From Streptantibioticus ferralitis (GTDB lineage: Bacteria > Actinomycetota > Actinomycetes > Streptomycetales > Streptomycetaceae): DNA of 64,000 nt. This document shows, one piece after another, positions 8,204 to 22,121 of the stretch. Every line of letters starts with the position of its first letter. Positions within the stretch are counted from its first letter, which is position 1. The notes below the pieces were generated by a model. The model had not been told where the DNA came from. It did no database searches and saw only the letters and a program-made list of their open reading frames with translations. Where the stretch lies: NCBI RefSeq assembly GCF_029223525.1, contig NZ_JARHTQ010000019.1, forward strand, positions 62,001 through 126,000, read 5' to 3'. A program made the position numbers and the translations under genes.

Positions 8204-8755
8204 ATGGACACCTCGCCGCCGCAGGACGCCGCCGTGCGGGCCCAGGAGCAGCAACGTGAGTGGTACGGGGAACCGCTGGGGGATCTGTTCCGGCGGCTGA
8301 TCGGGGACCTCGGGCTGAACCAGGCGCGGCTCGCCTCGGTCCTCGGGCTGTCCGCGCCCATGCTGTCGCAGTTGATGAGCGGGCAGCGGGCGAAGATCGG
8401 CAATCCGGCGGTGGTGCAGCGGTTGCAGCTGCTGCGGGAGCTGTCCGCGCAGGTGGCGGACGGTGTGGTGACGGCCGCTGAGGCGGCCGTCCGGATGGAG
8501 GAGATCCGTGAGGCGGCCGGGTCCGCGCTGCTGGGCAGCACCACGCAGTCCACGGGCGGCCGGCCGGCGCCGTCGCCGCGCCGGGTGGTGCGGGAGATCC
8601 AGTCGTTGCTGCGCTCGCTCGGCTCCGCCGACGAGCTGCTCGGCGCGGCAGGCGCCCTCGCCGACAGCCATCCGCAACTGGCAGAGTTCCTTCGTGTGTA
8701 CGGCGCGGGGCGCACGGACGACGCGGTGGCGCACTTCGAGGCGCATCAGGACTGA
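8204..8755 (+). CDS. Helix-turn-helix DNA-binding protein
   Basis: A 183-aa protein with an N-terminal helix-turn-helix: LGLNQARLASVLGLSAPMLSQLMSGQ fits the XRE/Cro type (key parts LNQARLASVLG and SAPMLSQLMSG). A helical C-terminal half follows and contains an E/A-rich MEEIREAAG segment. The start ATG at 8204 has GGAG about 5 nt upstream; an in-frame upstream ATG is not preceded by a ribosome binding site. It lies 25 bp before a Ser/Thr kinase gene on the same strand, so the two are probably cotranscribed and functionally linked. Targets are unknown. Confidence 0.85.
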   Translation: MDTSPPQDAAVRAQEQQREWYGEPLGDLFRRLIGDLGLNQARLASVLGLSAPMLSQLMSGQRAKIGNPAVVQRLQLLRELSAQVADGVVTAAEAAVRMEEIREAAGSALLGSTTQSTGGRPAPSPRRVVREIQSLLRSLGSADELLGAAGALADSHPQLAEFLRVYGAGRTDDAVAHFEAHQD

Positions 8756-8780
8756 ACACTAGGGCTGAGGGGCGCGCGGC

Positions 8781-9953
8781 ATGGGTGAGGTTTTCGCGGG
8801 CCGCTACGAACTGGTCGACCCGATCGGGCGCGGCGGCGCGGGAGCGGTCTGGCGGGCCTGGGATCTGCGGCGGCGCAGATACGTGGCGGCCAAGGTGCTC
8901 CAGCAGGGCGACGCGCACTCGCTGCTGCGCTTCGTCCGGGAGCAGGCACTGCGGATCGACCATCCGCATGTGCTGGCCCCCGCCAGCTGGGCGGCCGACG
9001 ACGAAAAGGTGCTGTTCACCATGGACCTGGTGCGCGGCGGGTCGTTCGCGCACCTGGTCGGGGACTACGGGCCGCTGCCGCCACGGTATGTGTGCGTGCT
9101 GCTCGACCAACTGCTGGCCGGGCTGACCGCGGTGCACGCGGAGGGCGTGGTGCACCGGGACATCAAGCCCGCCAACGTCCTGTTGGAGGCGACCGGAACG
9201 GGTCGGCCGCATGTGCGGCTCTCCGACTTCGGCATCGCGATGCGCAAGGGCGAGCCACGGCTCACCGACACCAACTACGTGGTGGGTACTCCGGGTTACT
9301 TCGCTCCCGAGCAACTGATGGGCGCCGAGCCGGACTTCCCCGCGGATCTCTACGCGGTGGGCCTGGTCGCCCTCTATCTGCTCACCGGGCGCAAGCCGGA
9401 TTCCCAGGCGCTGGTCGAGCGGTTCTTGGAGTACGGCGTTCCGAACGCCCCGCAGGGCGTTCCGGAGCCGCTGTGGCAGGTCATCGCCACGCTGCTGAAC
9501 CCGAACCCGGAGGCCAGGTTCCGTACCGCCACGGGTGCGCGCAAGGCGTTGGCGTCGGCCGTGGAGCTGCTGCCCGAGCCGGACATCGACGACGAACCCA
9601 TCGAGGTCTTCGACCAACTCGGGCCGCTGCCCGAGGGCTTCGGCCCGGACGGTCCGATCCGGGCCGCCCCACGAATCGTCGAGACCGAGGAGTTCCCCGA
9701 GAGCGGCGGCTTCCGGCTGCCCGCACCGCAGGCCCGGGTCCGTACCGCGAGCGGAGCCGTCCCGCGGCAGCCCGCGGCCTCGGCGGCCGGGCCGCTCGCC
9801 GGGGCCACCCGGCCGTACACCTCGGTGCCGGTGGCCGACGAACCGGCACCGGTCCGCAGGGCCCCCGGCCCCAGGGCCAGGGTCGTGGTGCCGGTGCTGG
9901 TGGTCGCGGTGCTCTGCTTCGCGGTGGGCATCTGGGCGCTCACCGCGGCGTAG
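8781..9953 (+). CDS. Membrane-anchored Ser/Thr protein kinase
   Basis: Hanks-type kinase of 390 aa. The glycine loop IGRGGAGAVW, Lys38 (VAAKVL), the catalytic loop HRDIKPAN with Asp127, DFG at 149-151 and the VGTPGYFAPEQ activation segment are all present, so it should be active. After the kinase domain (about 1-270) comes a proline/alanine-rich linker and a single transmembrane helix near residues 365-388. Almost nothing follows the helix, so there is no external sensor domain. It is placed between the HTH gene and the convergent secreted-protein gene. The phosphorylation target is unknown. Confidence 0.9.
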   Translation: MGEVFAGRYELVDPIGRGGAGAVWRAWDLRRRRYVAAKVLQQGDAHSLLRFVREQALRIDHPHVLAPASWAADDEKVLFTMDLVRGGSFAHLVGDYGPLPPRYVCVLLDQLLAGLTAVHAEGVVHRDIKPANVLLEATGTGRPHVRLSDFGIAMRKGEPRLTDTNYVVGTPGYFAPEQLMGAEPDFPADLYAVGLVALYLLTGRKPDSQALVERFLEYGVPNAPQGVPEPLWQVIATLLNPNPEARFRTATGARKALASAVELLPEPDIDDEPIEVFDQLGPLPEGFGPDGPIRAAPRIVETEEFPESGGFRLPAPQARVRTASGAVPRQPAASAAGPLAGATRPYTSVPVADEPAPVRRAPGPRARVVVPVLVVAVLCFAVGIWALTAA

Positions 9954-9959
9954 CGGACG

Positions 9960-11201
9960 TCACCTTCTGCGGGCCCGTAGCGCCCACACGGCGAGACCGG
10001 CCACCAGCAGGGTGCCCGTCCCCAGTCCGCCGTAGCCGACGGCGAGCAGCATGCGGTTCGGGGCACCGGCGCCGTCGCCGCCCGCCGCCGCGCTCGCGGT
10101 GACTCCGAATCCGGCCTTGGCGGCGTCTCCCGAGTACCGGGGGCCGGGCTGCCGGGTGCCGGTCACGGCGAGCCGCAGGGTGACGTCCACGCCGCCGGTG
10201 GTGTACCGCGCGACATCAGGGTGCAGGCTCAGCTGCACGTAGTACCAGCCTGCCACCGGCGCGGAGTTGATCCTGACATCCGCGGACTCCCGGTTGAGAT
10301 AGTCCACCGTGGGCGTCTGGGCGGTAACCGCAGCCTGGGCGCCGCTGTACGAGGCATCGGCGCCGCTCACATGTCCGCGCGCCGGGTTGTACATCACGAG
10401 GCGGACCCCACTGGCGGAGAAGCCGCTGCCGGACTTGTCGGCGTTGGCGAACTCGGCGGTGCTGGTGAGCCGTTGGCCCCAGTCGACCGGCACCCGGTAG
10501 AAGTGCGTTTCACCGGGCGCCAGATGGTCCTGGTACACCCCGGTCCCGGGCAGCCGGGCGCCGCCGCCGTCCATGTCCGGGTCGCCCACCACCGGCCTGG
10601 GCGAGCCGCTGACCTCCGGGGGTTTTGCCGTTTCATAGCTCTGGACGGGCCCGGAGCCCACCCCGCTCACCGGGGGCTCGGACATATACCGGATGTCCAG
10701 CGGCCAGTCCTCGGTGCTGGACGCGGTCGCGCTGACGCGCTGGACGGACAGCAGGTAGTCACCGGCCTGCTGGCAGGTGGCGTCCAGCTTGATGGTGCGC
10801 AGTACCGCGCCGCCCACCGGTTGCATCGCGCCGTCCGCGCCGAACTGCGCGTCGTACGCGTCGCACTCGGTCCCGTCCCTGCCGAGTAACTTCAGGCTGA
10901 CGCCGTCCAGGAAGCCGACCCTGCTGCCGTGCGGGGGCAGCGCGAAGACCGACAGATAGGCGGAGGACAGGGCGTCCAGCCGTACGGCGTAGTACTTGGT
11001 GCCGCCCTTGGCGAGGGTGTCCCGGTAGGTGTGTCCGGCCGTCAACTGCGGTGCGGTGCTGCTCTTCGCCGTTCCGGCGATCCGTTCACCGTGTGGCACC
11101 CAGGCCGTACCGGACGTGTCCGCCACCGCGCTCGCGCCCGGCAGCACAAGGGCCACCGACACCGCGAGCGCCGCCAGGATGCCTAGCCGGTCCCTTGCCA
11201 C
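9960..11201 (-). CDS. Secreted, C-terminally anchored protein of unknown function
   Basis: A 413-aa protein with a classical signal peptide (MARDRLGILAALAVSVALVLPGASA), quoted here in parts as MARDRLGIL and LVLPGASA. A large extracytoplasmic region follows, rich in beta-type sequence with repeated DxxYxDxLAxGxxxYYxV-like segments near residues 60 and 230 (HTYRDTLAKGGTKYYAV, YQDHLAPGETHFYRV). This suggests two related domains. The C terminus has one transmembrane helix and an RARRR stop-transfer tail. It is convergent with the Ser/Thr kinase gene 6 bp away. I do not recognise a functional family. Confidence 0.8.
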   Translation of the reverse strand: MARDRLGILAALAVSVALVLPGASAVADTSGTAWVPHGERIAGTAKSSTAPQLTAGHTYRDTLAKGGTKYYAVRLDALSSAYLSVFALPPHGSRVGFLDGVSLKLLGRDGTECDAYDAQFGADGAMQPVGGAVLRTIKLDATCQQAGDYLLSVQRVSATASSTEDWPLDIRYMSEPPVSGVGSGPVQSYETAKPPEVSGSPRPVVGDPDMDGGGARLPGTGVYQDHLAPGETHFYRVPVDWGQRLTSTAEFANADKSGSGFSASGVRLVMYNPARGHVSGADASYSGAQAAVTAQTPTVDYLNRESADVRINSAPVAGWYYVQLSLHPDVARYTTGGVDVTLRLAVTGTRQPGPRYSGDAAKAGFGVTASAAAGGDGAGAPNRMLLAVGYGGLGTGTLLVAGLAVWALRARRR

Positions 11202-11277
11202 GCCCCACCCCTCGATCTTTGCTTACGCGAAGATATTGATGTGCGTATGCGAATTCAATAGTGAGTTCAATAGCGAA

Positions 11278-11302
11278 GCCCCGACCGCGAGGCGGTCGGG
11301 GC
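11278..11302 (-). terminator. Hairpin downstream of the DLW-39 gene
   Basis: Perfect 11-bp inverted repeat GCCCCGACCGC / GCGGTCGGGGC with a 3-nt loop, 26 bp past the stop of the microprotein gene. It separates that gene from the secreted-protein gene. Confidence 0.65.
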
Positions 11303-11327
11303 CCGGCTGAGACTACGACTACGGGGC

Positions 11328-11468
11328 TCAGGCGCTCGTGCCGGAACCTGCCGGTACGGAGTCGGTCGCCTCCGTCCACAGGTCCTGCTCGGCGCGGTCC
11401 GCCTGGATCTGGCGGTACACGAGGAGCCCGCCGATGGCGGCCAGTGCGACCAGGAGAAACTTCTTCAC
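11328..11468 (-). CDS. DLW-39 family microprotein
   Basis: A 46-aa protein starting VKKFLLVALAAIGGLLVYRQ, with one N-terminal transmembrane helix followed by a short acidic tail containing the invariant-looking DLW (EQDLWTEATDSV). This matches the actinobacterial DLW-39 family, named for that motif, which is usually encoded next to gyrA and tRNA-Ile. It starts at a GTG with GAGG upstream. Function is unknown; it is probably a small membrane protein. Confidence 0.8.
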   Translation of the reverse strand: MKKFLLVALAAIGGLLVYRQIQADRAEQDLWTEATDSVPAGSGTSA

Positions 11469-11585
11469 CGCGCGACCTCGTCCTTCTTACGTTGGGAGTC
11501 CTCCGATGGGCCCGATGATACACACCGGTTGATATAGAACGGTGACCTAGGCTCGACTCGGTCAACTCCCGTCAGCGACAAGCCG

Positions 11586-11621
11586 AAGGGGCCGGCCACT
11601 CGATTGAGTGGCCGGCCCCTT
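11586..11621 (-). terminator. Strong terminator after tRNA-Ile
   Basis: Perfect 16-bp inverted repeat (arms 11586-11601 and 11606-11621) around a 4-nt loop, with AAGG at one end and CCTT at the other. It lies just downstream of the tRNA-Ile gene on its strand. Confidence 0.8.
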
Positions 11622-11629
11622 CGCGCTGG

Positions 11630-11703
11630 TGGGGCTAACAGGACTTGAACCTGTGGCCTCTTCCTTATCAGGGAAGCGCTCTAACCGTCTGAGCTATAGC
11701 CCC
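11630..11703 (-). tRNA. tRNA-Ile (GAT)
   Basis: A 74-nt cloverleaf on the minus strand. Acceptor GGGGCTA / TAGCCCC, D-arm GCTCAGACGGTTAGAGC, anticodon loop CTGATAA (anticodon GAT) and T-arm CAGGTTCAAGTCCTG are visible. The 3' CCA is encoded in the following three bases (11627-11629). Confidence 0.95.
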
Positions 11704-11764
11704 GCGCTGCACCGAAAGATTAGCGCACAGGTGGCGCTGTCCCAAAATCGATAGCGGAGGGCGG

Positions 11765-12388
11765 TTACTCGTCCTCGGCGAGGGTGAGCTCCACACCGCC
11801 GACGAAGCCCGCCGTCAGGTTGTAGAGGAACGAGCCCAGCGTGGCCAGCGCCGTCATCAGCACCACGTCGATCACCGCGATGACCGAAGTGAACGCGACG
11901 ACATGCGAGAGCGACAGGAAGGACTGCAGGTCGAAGCCGTGCTGCTGGCCCGAGCCGGTCGCCTCGCTGATCGTGCCGCCGACCGTGGAGAAGACGCCCA
12001 GCGCGTCCAGCACCATCCACAGCACGGACACCGCGACGATCGTGCAGACGCCGAGCGCGATGGAGAACAGGAAGCTGACCTTCATCACCGACCAGGGGTC
12101 GGCCTTGGAGACCCGCAGCCGGGCGCTGCGGGTGCGCGGCGTAGCCCGGACGGCCGCCGGGCGCGGCTTGCGCACACCGCCCTGTACGGGCAGTCCGGCG
12201 ACGCCCTGCGGCGGCTGGTAGGCCTGCGGCGGGTGGTGCGGCTGGGCCGGGTGCGCCCGGCCCGCCTGCGTCCCCGTGCCGTCCGCGGCGGAGCCACGGG
12301 CACCGCCTACCGGGGCGGCCTCGGTGGCGGCTCCCGGCCGTCCGTCCGCCCCTGCGCCGCCCGCGGCAGCGCCCGTGGCTCCACTCAC
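11765..12388 (-). CDS. DUF3566 transmembrane protein
   Basis: A 207-aa protein. The first ~90 residues are low-complexity Ala/Gly/Pro, then RLRVSKADPWSVMKVSFLFSI begins the conserved DUF3566 domain with two transmembrane helices (about 102-125 and 160-185). The family is found next to gyrA across actinobacteria, and several members are linked to cell-envelope or division proteins. The gene starts 3 bp after the gyrA stop, so it is the distal gene of the gyrB-gyrA operon. Function unproven. Confidence 0.85.
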   Translation of the reverse strand: MSGATGAAAGGAGADGRPGAATEAAPVGGARGSAADGTGTQAGRAHPAQPHHPPQAYQPPQGVAGLPVQGGVRKPRPAAVRATPRTRSARLRVSKADPWSVMKVSFLFSIALGVCTIVAVSVLWMVLDALGVFSTVGGTISEATGSGQQHGFDLQSFLSLSHVVAFTSVIAVIDVVLMTALATLGSFLYNLTAGFVGGVELTLAEDE

Positions 12389-12391
12389 GGT

Positions 12392-15010
<2,619 letters not shown>

Positions 15011-15059
15011 TGCTGGTCAAATCCTTTCGCGCTACAGGCAGTTCGGGGGCCGACTCGAC

Positions 15060-17375
<2,316 letters not shown>

Positions 17376-17900
17376 TCACCCATAGGTGTCCCCCGGACCC
17401 GTGCTGCCCGGGGCCCGCAGCCGCCCGTACGAACGGGCGGGACCGGACGGCCCCAGCACCTTGATCAACTTTACGGTGCCGTGGCCCAGGTCCGCATTGA
17501 GCCGGGCCACCAACTGCGGGGCGAGCAGTCTCAGTTGGGTCGCCCACGCCGTGGAGTCGCACCGTACGGTGAGGACCTTCTCCTCCTCGTCGTACCGCTG
17601 CGGCTCACAGTGCTTGGCCAGGTCCTCGCCGACGATCTGCGGCCAGCGGCCCATCACCCCGCCGACCGCGGCCGGGGCCTCCCAGCCGCGCTCGGTGATC
17701 AGCCGGCTGATCGCGGCGCCCAGCGGCAGCGGATCACGCCCGTCGGCGCGGGCCCCGCTGCGCAGGCCGCCGCGCCGCGCCTGCTGCTTCTGCTGGGCGG
17801 CGGCGCCCCGGGCGCGCGCCTGCTCCTTGGCGGCGCGCAGTGCGACCCGGGCCAGATCGACCCCGGACAGCTGCGGTTCCTCCGGCTGCTGCTCGGTCAT
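17376..17900 (-). CDS. dciA: DUF721 protein (DciA-like helicase loader)
   Basis: A 174-aa DUF721 protein. The conserved core is [41 protein letters not shown] followed by [17 protein letters not shown], where key signature parts are WPQIVG and STAWATQLR. The N terminus is basic and low complexity. DUF721 includes DciA, the ancestral loader of the replicative helicase DnaB, and this species has dnaB but no dnaC visible here. Its start overlaps the recF stop (ATGA), fixing it in the dnaN-gnd-recF-dciA cluster. The DciA role is inferred from family and neighbours. Confidence 0.85.
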   Translation of the reverse strand: MTEQQPEEPQLSGVDLARVALRAAKEQARARGAAAQQKQQARRGGLRSGARADGRDPLPLGAAISRLITERGWEAPAAVGGVMGRWPQIVGEDLAKHCEPQRYDEEEKVLTVRCDSTAWATQLRLLAPQLVARLNADLGHGTVKLIKVLGPSGPARSYGRLRAPGSTGPGDTYG

Positions 17901-19039
17901 CGCCGCTGCACCGTCCCCTCGGCCACCGTGAACCGCCCGCCCGCCAGCACACCGGGCACGTCGTCGTCGACCGCGGCCGTCACCAGCACCTGTTCACCGG
18001 GGGCGACCAGTTCGGCGAGGCGGTCGCGGCGGGTGGCGTCCAGTTCGGCGAAGACGTCGTCGAGGATCAGCACCGGCTCTCCGCCCGCGCCGCCCTCCGC
18101 GCGCAGCAGGTCGTACGAGGCCAGCCGTAGCGCCAGCGCGTACGACCAGGACTCGCCGTGGCTCGCGTACCCCTTCGCGGGCATTCGGCCCAGGGTCAGC
18201 AGCAGGTCGTCGCGGTGCGGTCCGACCAGCGTGACGCCGCGCTCGATCTCCTGCCCGCGCACCTCGGCGAGGGCGGCCAGCAGCACCTCGTACAGTTCCT
18301 CGCGGGTGGTGGCGCCCTGGTCCGCCTCGCCCGCCGAGCCCCGGTACTCGAAGCCGACCGGGCCGCCGCCGGGGGCCAGCCGCTCGTACGCCTTGTCGGC
18401 GAGCGGCTGCAGACTCGCGATGAGGTCCAGGCGCTGGGCGAGCAACTCGGCGCCGGAGCGCGCCAGATGCTGGTCCCACACGTCAAGCGTCGACAGGTCC
18501 GCCCCCGAACGTCCGCCGTGCCGGCGCGCCAGCGCGGCGGACTTCAGCAGGGTGTTGCGCTGCTTGAGCACCCGGTCGTAGTCCTGCCGTACGCCCGCCA
18601 TCCGCGGGGAGCGTGCGGTGATCAACTCGTCGAGGAAGCGGCGGCGTTCGCCCGGGTCGCCCTTGACCAGGGCCAGGTCCTCGGGGGCGAACAGCACGGT
18701 GCGCACGATCCCCAGCACATCGCGTGGGCGGACCTGCGAGGAGCGGTTGATGCGGGCGCGGTTGGCCTTGCCCGGGTTGATCTCCAGTTCGACCAGCTGC
18801 TGGCGGTCACCGTGCACGACGGAGGCGCGGACCACGGCCCGGTCCGCGCCGAGCCGTACCAGCGGCGCGTCCGAGGCGACGCGGTGGCTGCCGAGCGTGG
18901 CGAGATAGCCGACCGCCTCGACCAAGTTGGTCTTGCCCTGGCCGTTGGGGCCCACAAAAGCCGTGACGCCCGGGTCGAGCGGGACCTCGACCCGGGCGTA
19001 GGAGCGGAAGTCGGCGAGCGAAAGGTGCGCTACGTACAT
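17897..19039 (-). CDS. recF: DNA replication and repair protein RecF
   Basis: SMC-like ATPase of 380 aa that helps load RecA at gapped DNA. The Walker A motif GPNGQGKTN is near residue 30, and the ABC-type signature and Walker B are in [13 protein letters not shown] and [13 protein letters not shown]. The N terminus [14 protein letters not shown] is typical. It is cotranscribed with the downstream dciA, and its stop overlaps the dciA start. Confidence 0.96.
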   Translation of the reverse strand: MYVAHLSLADFRSYARVEVPLDPGVTAFVGPNGQGKTNLVEAVGYLATLGSHRVASDAPLVRLGADRAVVRASVVHGDRQQLVELEINPGKANRARINRSSQVRPRDVLGIVRTVLFAPEDLALVKGDPGERRRFLDELITARSPRMAGVRQDYDRVLKQRNTLLKSAALARRHGGRSGADLSTLDVWDQHLARSGAELLAQRLDLIASLQPLADKAYERLAPGGGPVGFEYRGSAGEADQGATTREELYEVLLAALAEVRGQEIERGVTLVGPHRDDLLLTLGRMPAKGYASHGESWSYALALRLASYDLLRAEGGAGGEPVLILDDVFAELDATRRDRLAELVAPGEQVLVTAAVDDDVPGVLAGGRFTVAEGTVQRR

Positions 19040-19097
19040 CGCGTTGCTGTGGCGCGGATCGCGCCGGCCTCCCCTGCCCCTGCTGGACTGCTGTTGA

Positions 19098-19979
19098 TCA
19101 GACGTTCGGCGTCTCGACCGCGTGGCCGCCGAACTGGTTGCGCAGCGCGGCGATCATCTTGATCTGCGGGGAGTCGTCCTGGCGCGACGCGAACCGGGCG
19201 AACAGCGACGCGGTGATCGCGGGCAGCGGCACCGCGTGGTTGATCGCCGCCTCGACCGTCCACCGGCCCTCGCCGGAGTCCTCCGCGTAGCCGCGCAGAT
19301 TGTTCAGGTGCTCGTCCTGGTCCAGCGCGTTGACCGCGAGGTCGAGCAGCCAGGAACGGATGACGGTGCCCTCGCGCCAGGAGCGGAAGACCTCGCGGAC
19401 GTCGGTGACCGAGTCCACGGCCTCCAGCAGCTCCCAGCCCTCGGCGTACGCCTGCATCATGGCGTACTCGATGCCGTTGTGGACCATCTTGGCGAAGTGG
19501 CCGGCGCCGACCTTGCCCGCGTGCACCGCGCCGAAGTCGCCCTCCGGCTTGAGCGCGTCGAGGATCGGCTGGACCTTGGCCACGTTCTCCGGGTCGCCGC
19601 CGTACATCAGCGCGTAGCCGTACTCCAGGCCCCAGATGCCACCGGAGACACCGCAGTCGACGAAGCCGATGCCGCGCTCGGCCAGCTCCTTCGCGTGCTT
19701 CTCGTCATCCGTCCAGCGCGAGTTGCCGCCGTCGACGACCACATCACCGGGGGACAGCAGGTCGGCCAGCTCGTCGATCGTCGCCTGGGTGGGCTCCCCT
19801 GCCGGGACCATCACCCATACGACGCGGGGGCCCTGCAGCTTGTCCACCAGAGCCTTGAGGCTGGGGACATCGGCGAGGTCCGGGTTGCGGTCGTAGCCGA
19901 TGACGGTGTGGCCGGCGCGGCGGATGCGCTCGCGCATGTTGCCGCCCATCTTGCCGAGACCGATGAGACCGAGCTCCAT
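19098..19979 (-). CDS. gnd: 6-phosphogluconate dehydrogenase (short, NAD-type)
   Basis: Oxidative decarboxylation of 6-phosphogluconate to ribulose 5-phosphate. The 293-aa length fits the short Gnd/GntZ-like class. The Rossmann start is [15 protein letters not shown], catalytic Lys lies in [13 protein letters not shown], and the substrate loop is [10 protein letters not shown]. The ATG at 19979 was preferred because GAAGGA lies upstream; the longer frame adds six residues of no known function. It lies between recF and dnaN, as in other Streptomyces. Confidence 0.95.
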   Translation of the reverse strand: MELGLIGLGKMGGNMRERIRRAGHTVIGYDRNPDLADVPSLKALVDKLQGPRVVWVMVPAGEPTQATIDELADLLSPGDVVVDGGNSRWTDDEKHAKELAERGIGFVDCGVSGGIWGLEYGYALMYGGDPENVAKVQPILDALKPEGDFGAVHAGKVGAGHFAKMVHNGIEYAMMQAYAEGWELLEAVDSVTDVREVFRSWREGTVIRSWLLDLAVNALDQDEHLNNLRGYAEDSGEGRWTVEAAINHAVPLPAITASLFARFASRQDDSPQIKMIAALRNQFGGHAVETPNV

Positions 19980-20178
19980 CACAGATCCTTCGTTCAAAGC
20001 GTGCCTGACCTAGTCCCGAGCCTAGCCCCGGGCCCTGAACGCGGACCGGGGCGGTACTCCGGTTCTGGTCGGCGCCGGGGCTTCGGTCCCTTGTCCTCGG
20101 TGTCGCAGGGCAAGGCTGCAGGTCCCCTCGGGCCGGTGGCCGGGGCGCGGCGGCCGGCCGGCCGCCGTCCCGCCGGGG

Positions 20179-21309
20179 TCACCCGGACAGGCGGACCGGC
20201 ATGATCAGGTACTTGTAGGCCTCGACCGCCTCCGCGTCGAGCGCGGGCTTGCCGCTGAGCAGGGCGGGCTTGGTCGATGTGGTGAAGGAGAGCTGGGCGA
20301 CCGGCGAGTCGATGGCGCTCAGGCCGTCGAGCAGGAAGGTCGGGTTGAAGGCGATGGAGATGTCGTCGCCCTCCAGCTGGGCGTCGACCCGCTCCACAGC
20401 CTGTGCATCGTCGCTGGACCCGGCTTCCAGGGTCAGTACGCTGTCGGTGAAGCTCAGCCGGATCGGCGTGTTCCGCTCGGCCACCAGCGCGACGCGCTTG
20501 ACGGCCTCGACGAACGGCGCGGTCTCGATGACCGCCACCGACGCGAACTCGGTCGGGAACAGCGTCCGGTACTTCGGCAGGTCGCCCTCCAGCAGCCGCG
20601 TGGTGGTGCGGCGCCCGGCGCCCTCGAAGCCGATCAGGCCCTCCCCGGCACCGGATCCGGCCAGCGCGATCGCCACGGTGTCACCGCTGGTCAGCGCCTT
20701 TGCGGTGTCCAGCAGGGTCTTGGCGGGGACCAGCGCGACGGCGGACAGGTCCGGGGTCTCCGGCTTCCACAGGAACTCGCGGACCGCGAAGCGGTAGCGG
20801 TCGGTGGCGGCCAGGGTGACCGTGTCGCCCTCGATCTCGATCCGTACGCCGGTCAGCACCGGCAGCGTGTCATCGCGTCCGGCGGCGATGGCGACCTGGG
20901 AGACGGCGGCGGCGAAGATCTCGCCGGGCACGGTGCCGGAGGCGGTCGGCATCGCGGGCAGCGCCGGGTACTCCTCCACAGGCAGGGTGTGGAGTGTGAA
21001 TCGCGAGCTACCGCACACCACGGTCACCCGCACCCCGTCGGTGGAGATTTCCACAGGCCTGTTGGGAAGTGCGCGCGAGATGTCGGCGAGCAGCCGGCCG
21101 GAGACCAGGACGGTGCCCTCTTCGTCGACCTCCGCCTCCACCGAGACCCGCGCCGAGACCTCGTAGTCGAAGGCGGACAGGCTCAGCTGCCCGTCCTCGG
21201 CCTTCAGCAGCAGACCGGCCAGGACAGGCGCCGGTGGGCGGGCCGGGAGACTGCGGGCTGCCCAGGCCACTGCCTCCGCGAGTACGTCGCGTTCCACCCG
21301 GAACTTCAC
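20179..21309 (-). CDS. dnaN: DNA polymerase III beta sliding clamp
   Basis: A 376-aa sliding clamp with three tandem clamp domains (about 1-125, 130-250, 255-376). The start MKFRVERDVLAEAVAWAARS, conserved AGRDDTLPVLTGVRIE and C-terminal YLIMPVRLSG are typical. It encircles DNA and tethers the polymerase. It is first in the dnaN-gnd-recF-dciA row and is separated from oriC only by its own promoter. Confidence 0.97.
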   Translation of the reverse strand: MKFRVERDVLAEAVAWAARSLPARPPAPVLAGLLLKAEDGQLSLSAFDYEVSARVSVEAEVDEEGTVLVSGRLLADISRALPNRPVEISTDGVRVTVVCGSSRFTLHTLPVEEYPALPAMPTASGTVPGEIFAAAVSQVAIAAGRDDTLPVLTGVRIEIEGDTVTLAATDRYRFAVREFLWKPETPDLSAVALVPAKTLLDTAKALTSGDTVAIALAGSGAGEGLIGFEGAGRRTTTRLLEGDLPKYRTLFPTEFASVAVIETAPFVEAVKRVALVAERNTPIRLSFTDSVLTLEAGSSDDAQAVERVDAQLEGDDISIAFNPTFLLDGLSAIDSPVAQLSFTTSTKPALLSGKPALDAEAVEAYKYLIMPVRLSG

Positions 21310-22070
21310 CGGAACCGCCTCCTGCTGTTGCTGGCCGTCTGTGCCTGGCCGTCTCTCGTCTCATGGCCATCTGCCGGAGAACAGTCTGACGCACACCACC
21401 GACAACAAGTGCGGCTTGGGGTCAAGCCGAGCTTTCCGGTGTCGAGCGCTCCGAGGCGAAGTTGTGCACAGGCGCCGATTCGATCTTGCTTCCCCGGTAT
21501 CTCTACGTGGTCGTAGTAATAGGGGGTGTGGATACCGTGGATAACCGGTTCCAGCGCAGGTCAGGGCTGCTTTTTTGTCCACCGGGCCTGTGGGCGGAGG
21601 CCGTGGACAACCCGCCCCATCTGTGGACGACCGGAAGTTGTGCACACGCGATGCACAGATGTCCCCCGGTTCTCCCCAGCCTCGTCCCCAGGAATACCCG
21701 CGTTCTCCCCAGCCCAACCAGTCGACTTGGTGTGACGCCTTTCACTCCATCCGGCGACGACGGCCGTCGCCTTGCCGAACAGTGGACAGGGGTGTGGAGA
21801 AGCCCGGAGAAGCTGTTCATAACCGCGCTCCACCTGTGGGCAGCCGGTGGACAACCGCCAACGGGCCTTGTGGAGGCCCCTGTTGTCCACAGGCTGTGGA
21901 GGGCGGTTAACCACAATTCCACACGCCGCTGAGCAGGGGCGATGGGTGTACGACAGCCTTGTCTGTGGAGGCAGTTGGGACAACTTCGTACTCCCCAGCC
22001 TGTGGACAGTCGAATCGGCCGGAACCTGTGGAGTACGAGCATGTCGAGCTGCAGAATCGAACAACAAGAA
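21310..22070. other. oriC: Chromosomal replication origin oriC
   Basis: A 760-bp gene-free region between dnaN and dnaA, packed with DnaA boxes in both orientations. Examples are TTGTCCACA at 21883-21891, TTGTCCACC at 21575-21583, the reverse of TTGTCCACG at 21602-21610, and TGTGGATA at 21527-21534, plus many TGTGGA/TCCACA near-matches to about 22030. The Streptomyces-preferred third G (TTGTCCACA) is the main form. Position between dnaA and dnaN and box density establish oriC. Confidence 0.95.
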
Positions 22071-22098
22071 GCGCCCTGGAAGTGAACTTCCAGGGCGC
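22071..22098 (-). terminator. dnaA terminator
   Basis: Perfect 12-bp inverted repeat GCGCCCTGGAAG / CTTCCAGGGCGC with a 4-nt loop, 24 bp past the dnaA stop. It insulates oriC from dnaA transcription. Confidence 0.75.
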
Positions 22099-22121
22099 CA
22101 GCGGTGAATCCGTGCGCGCTC

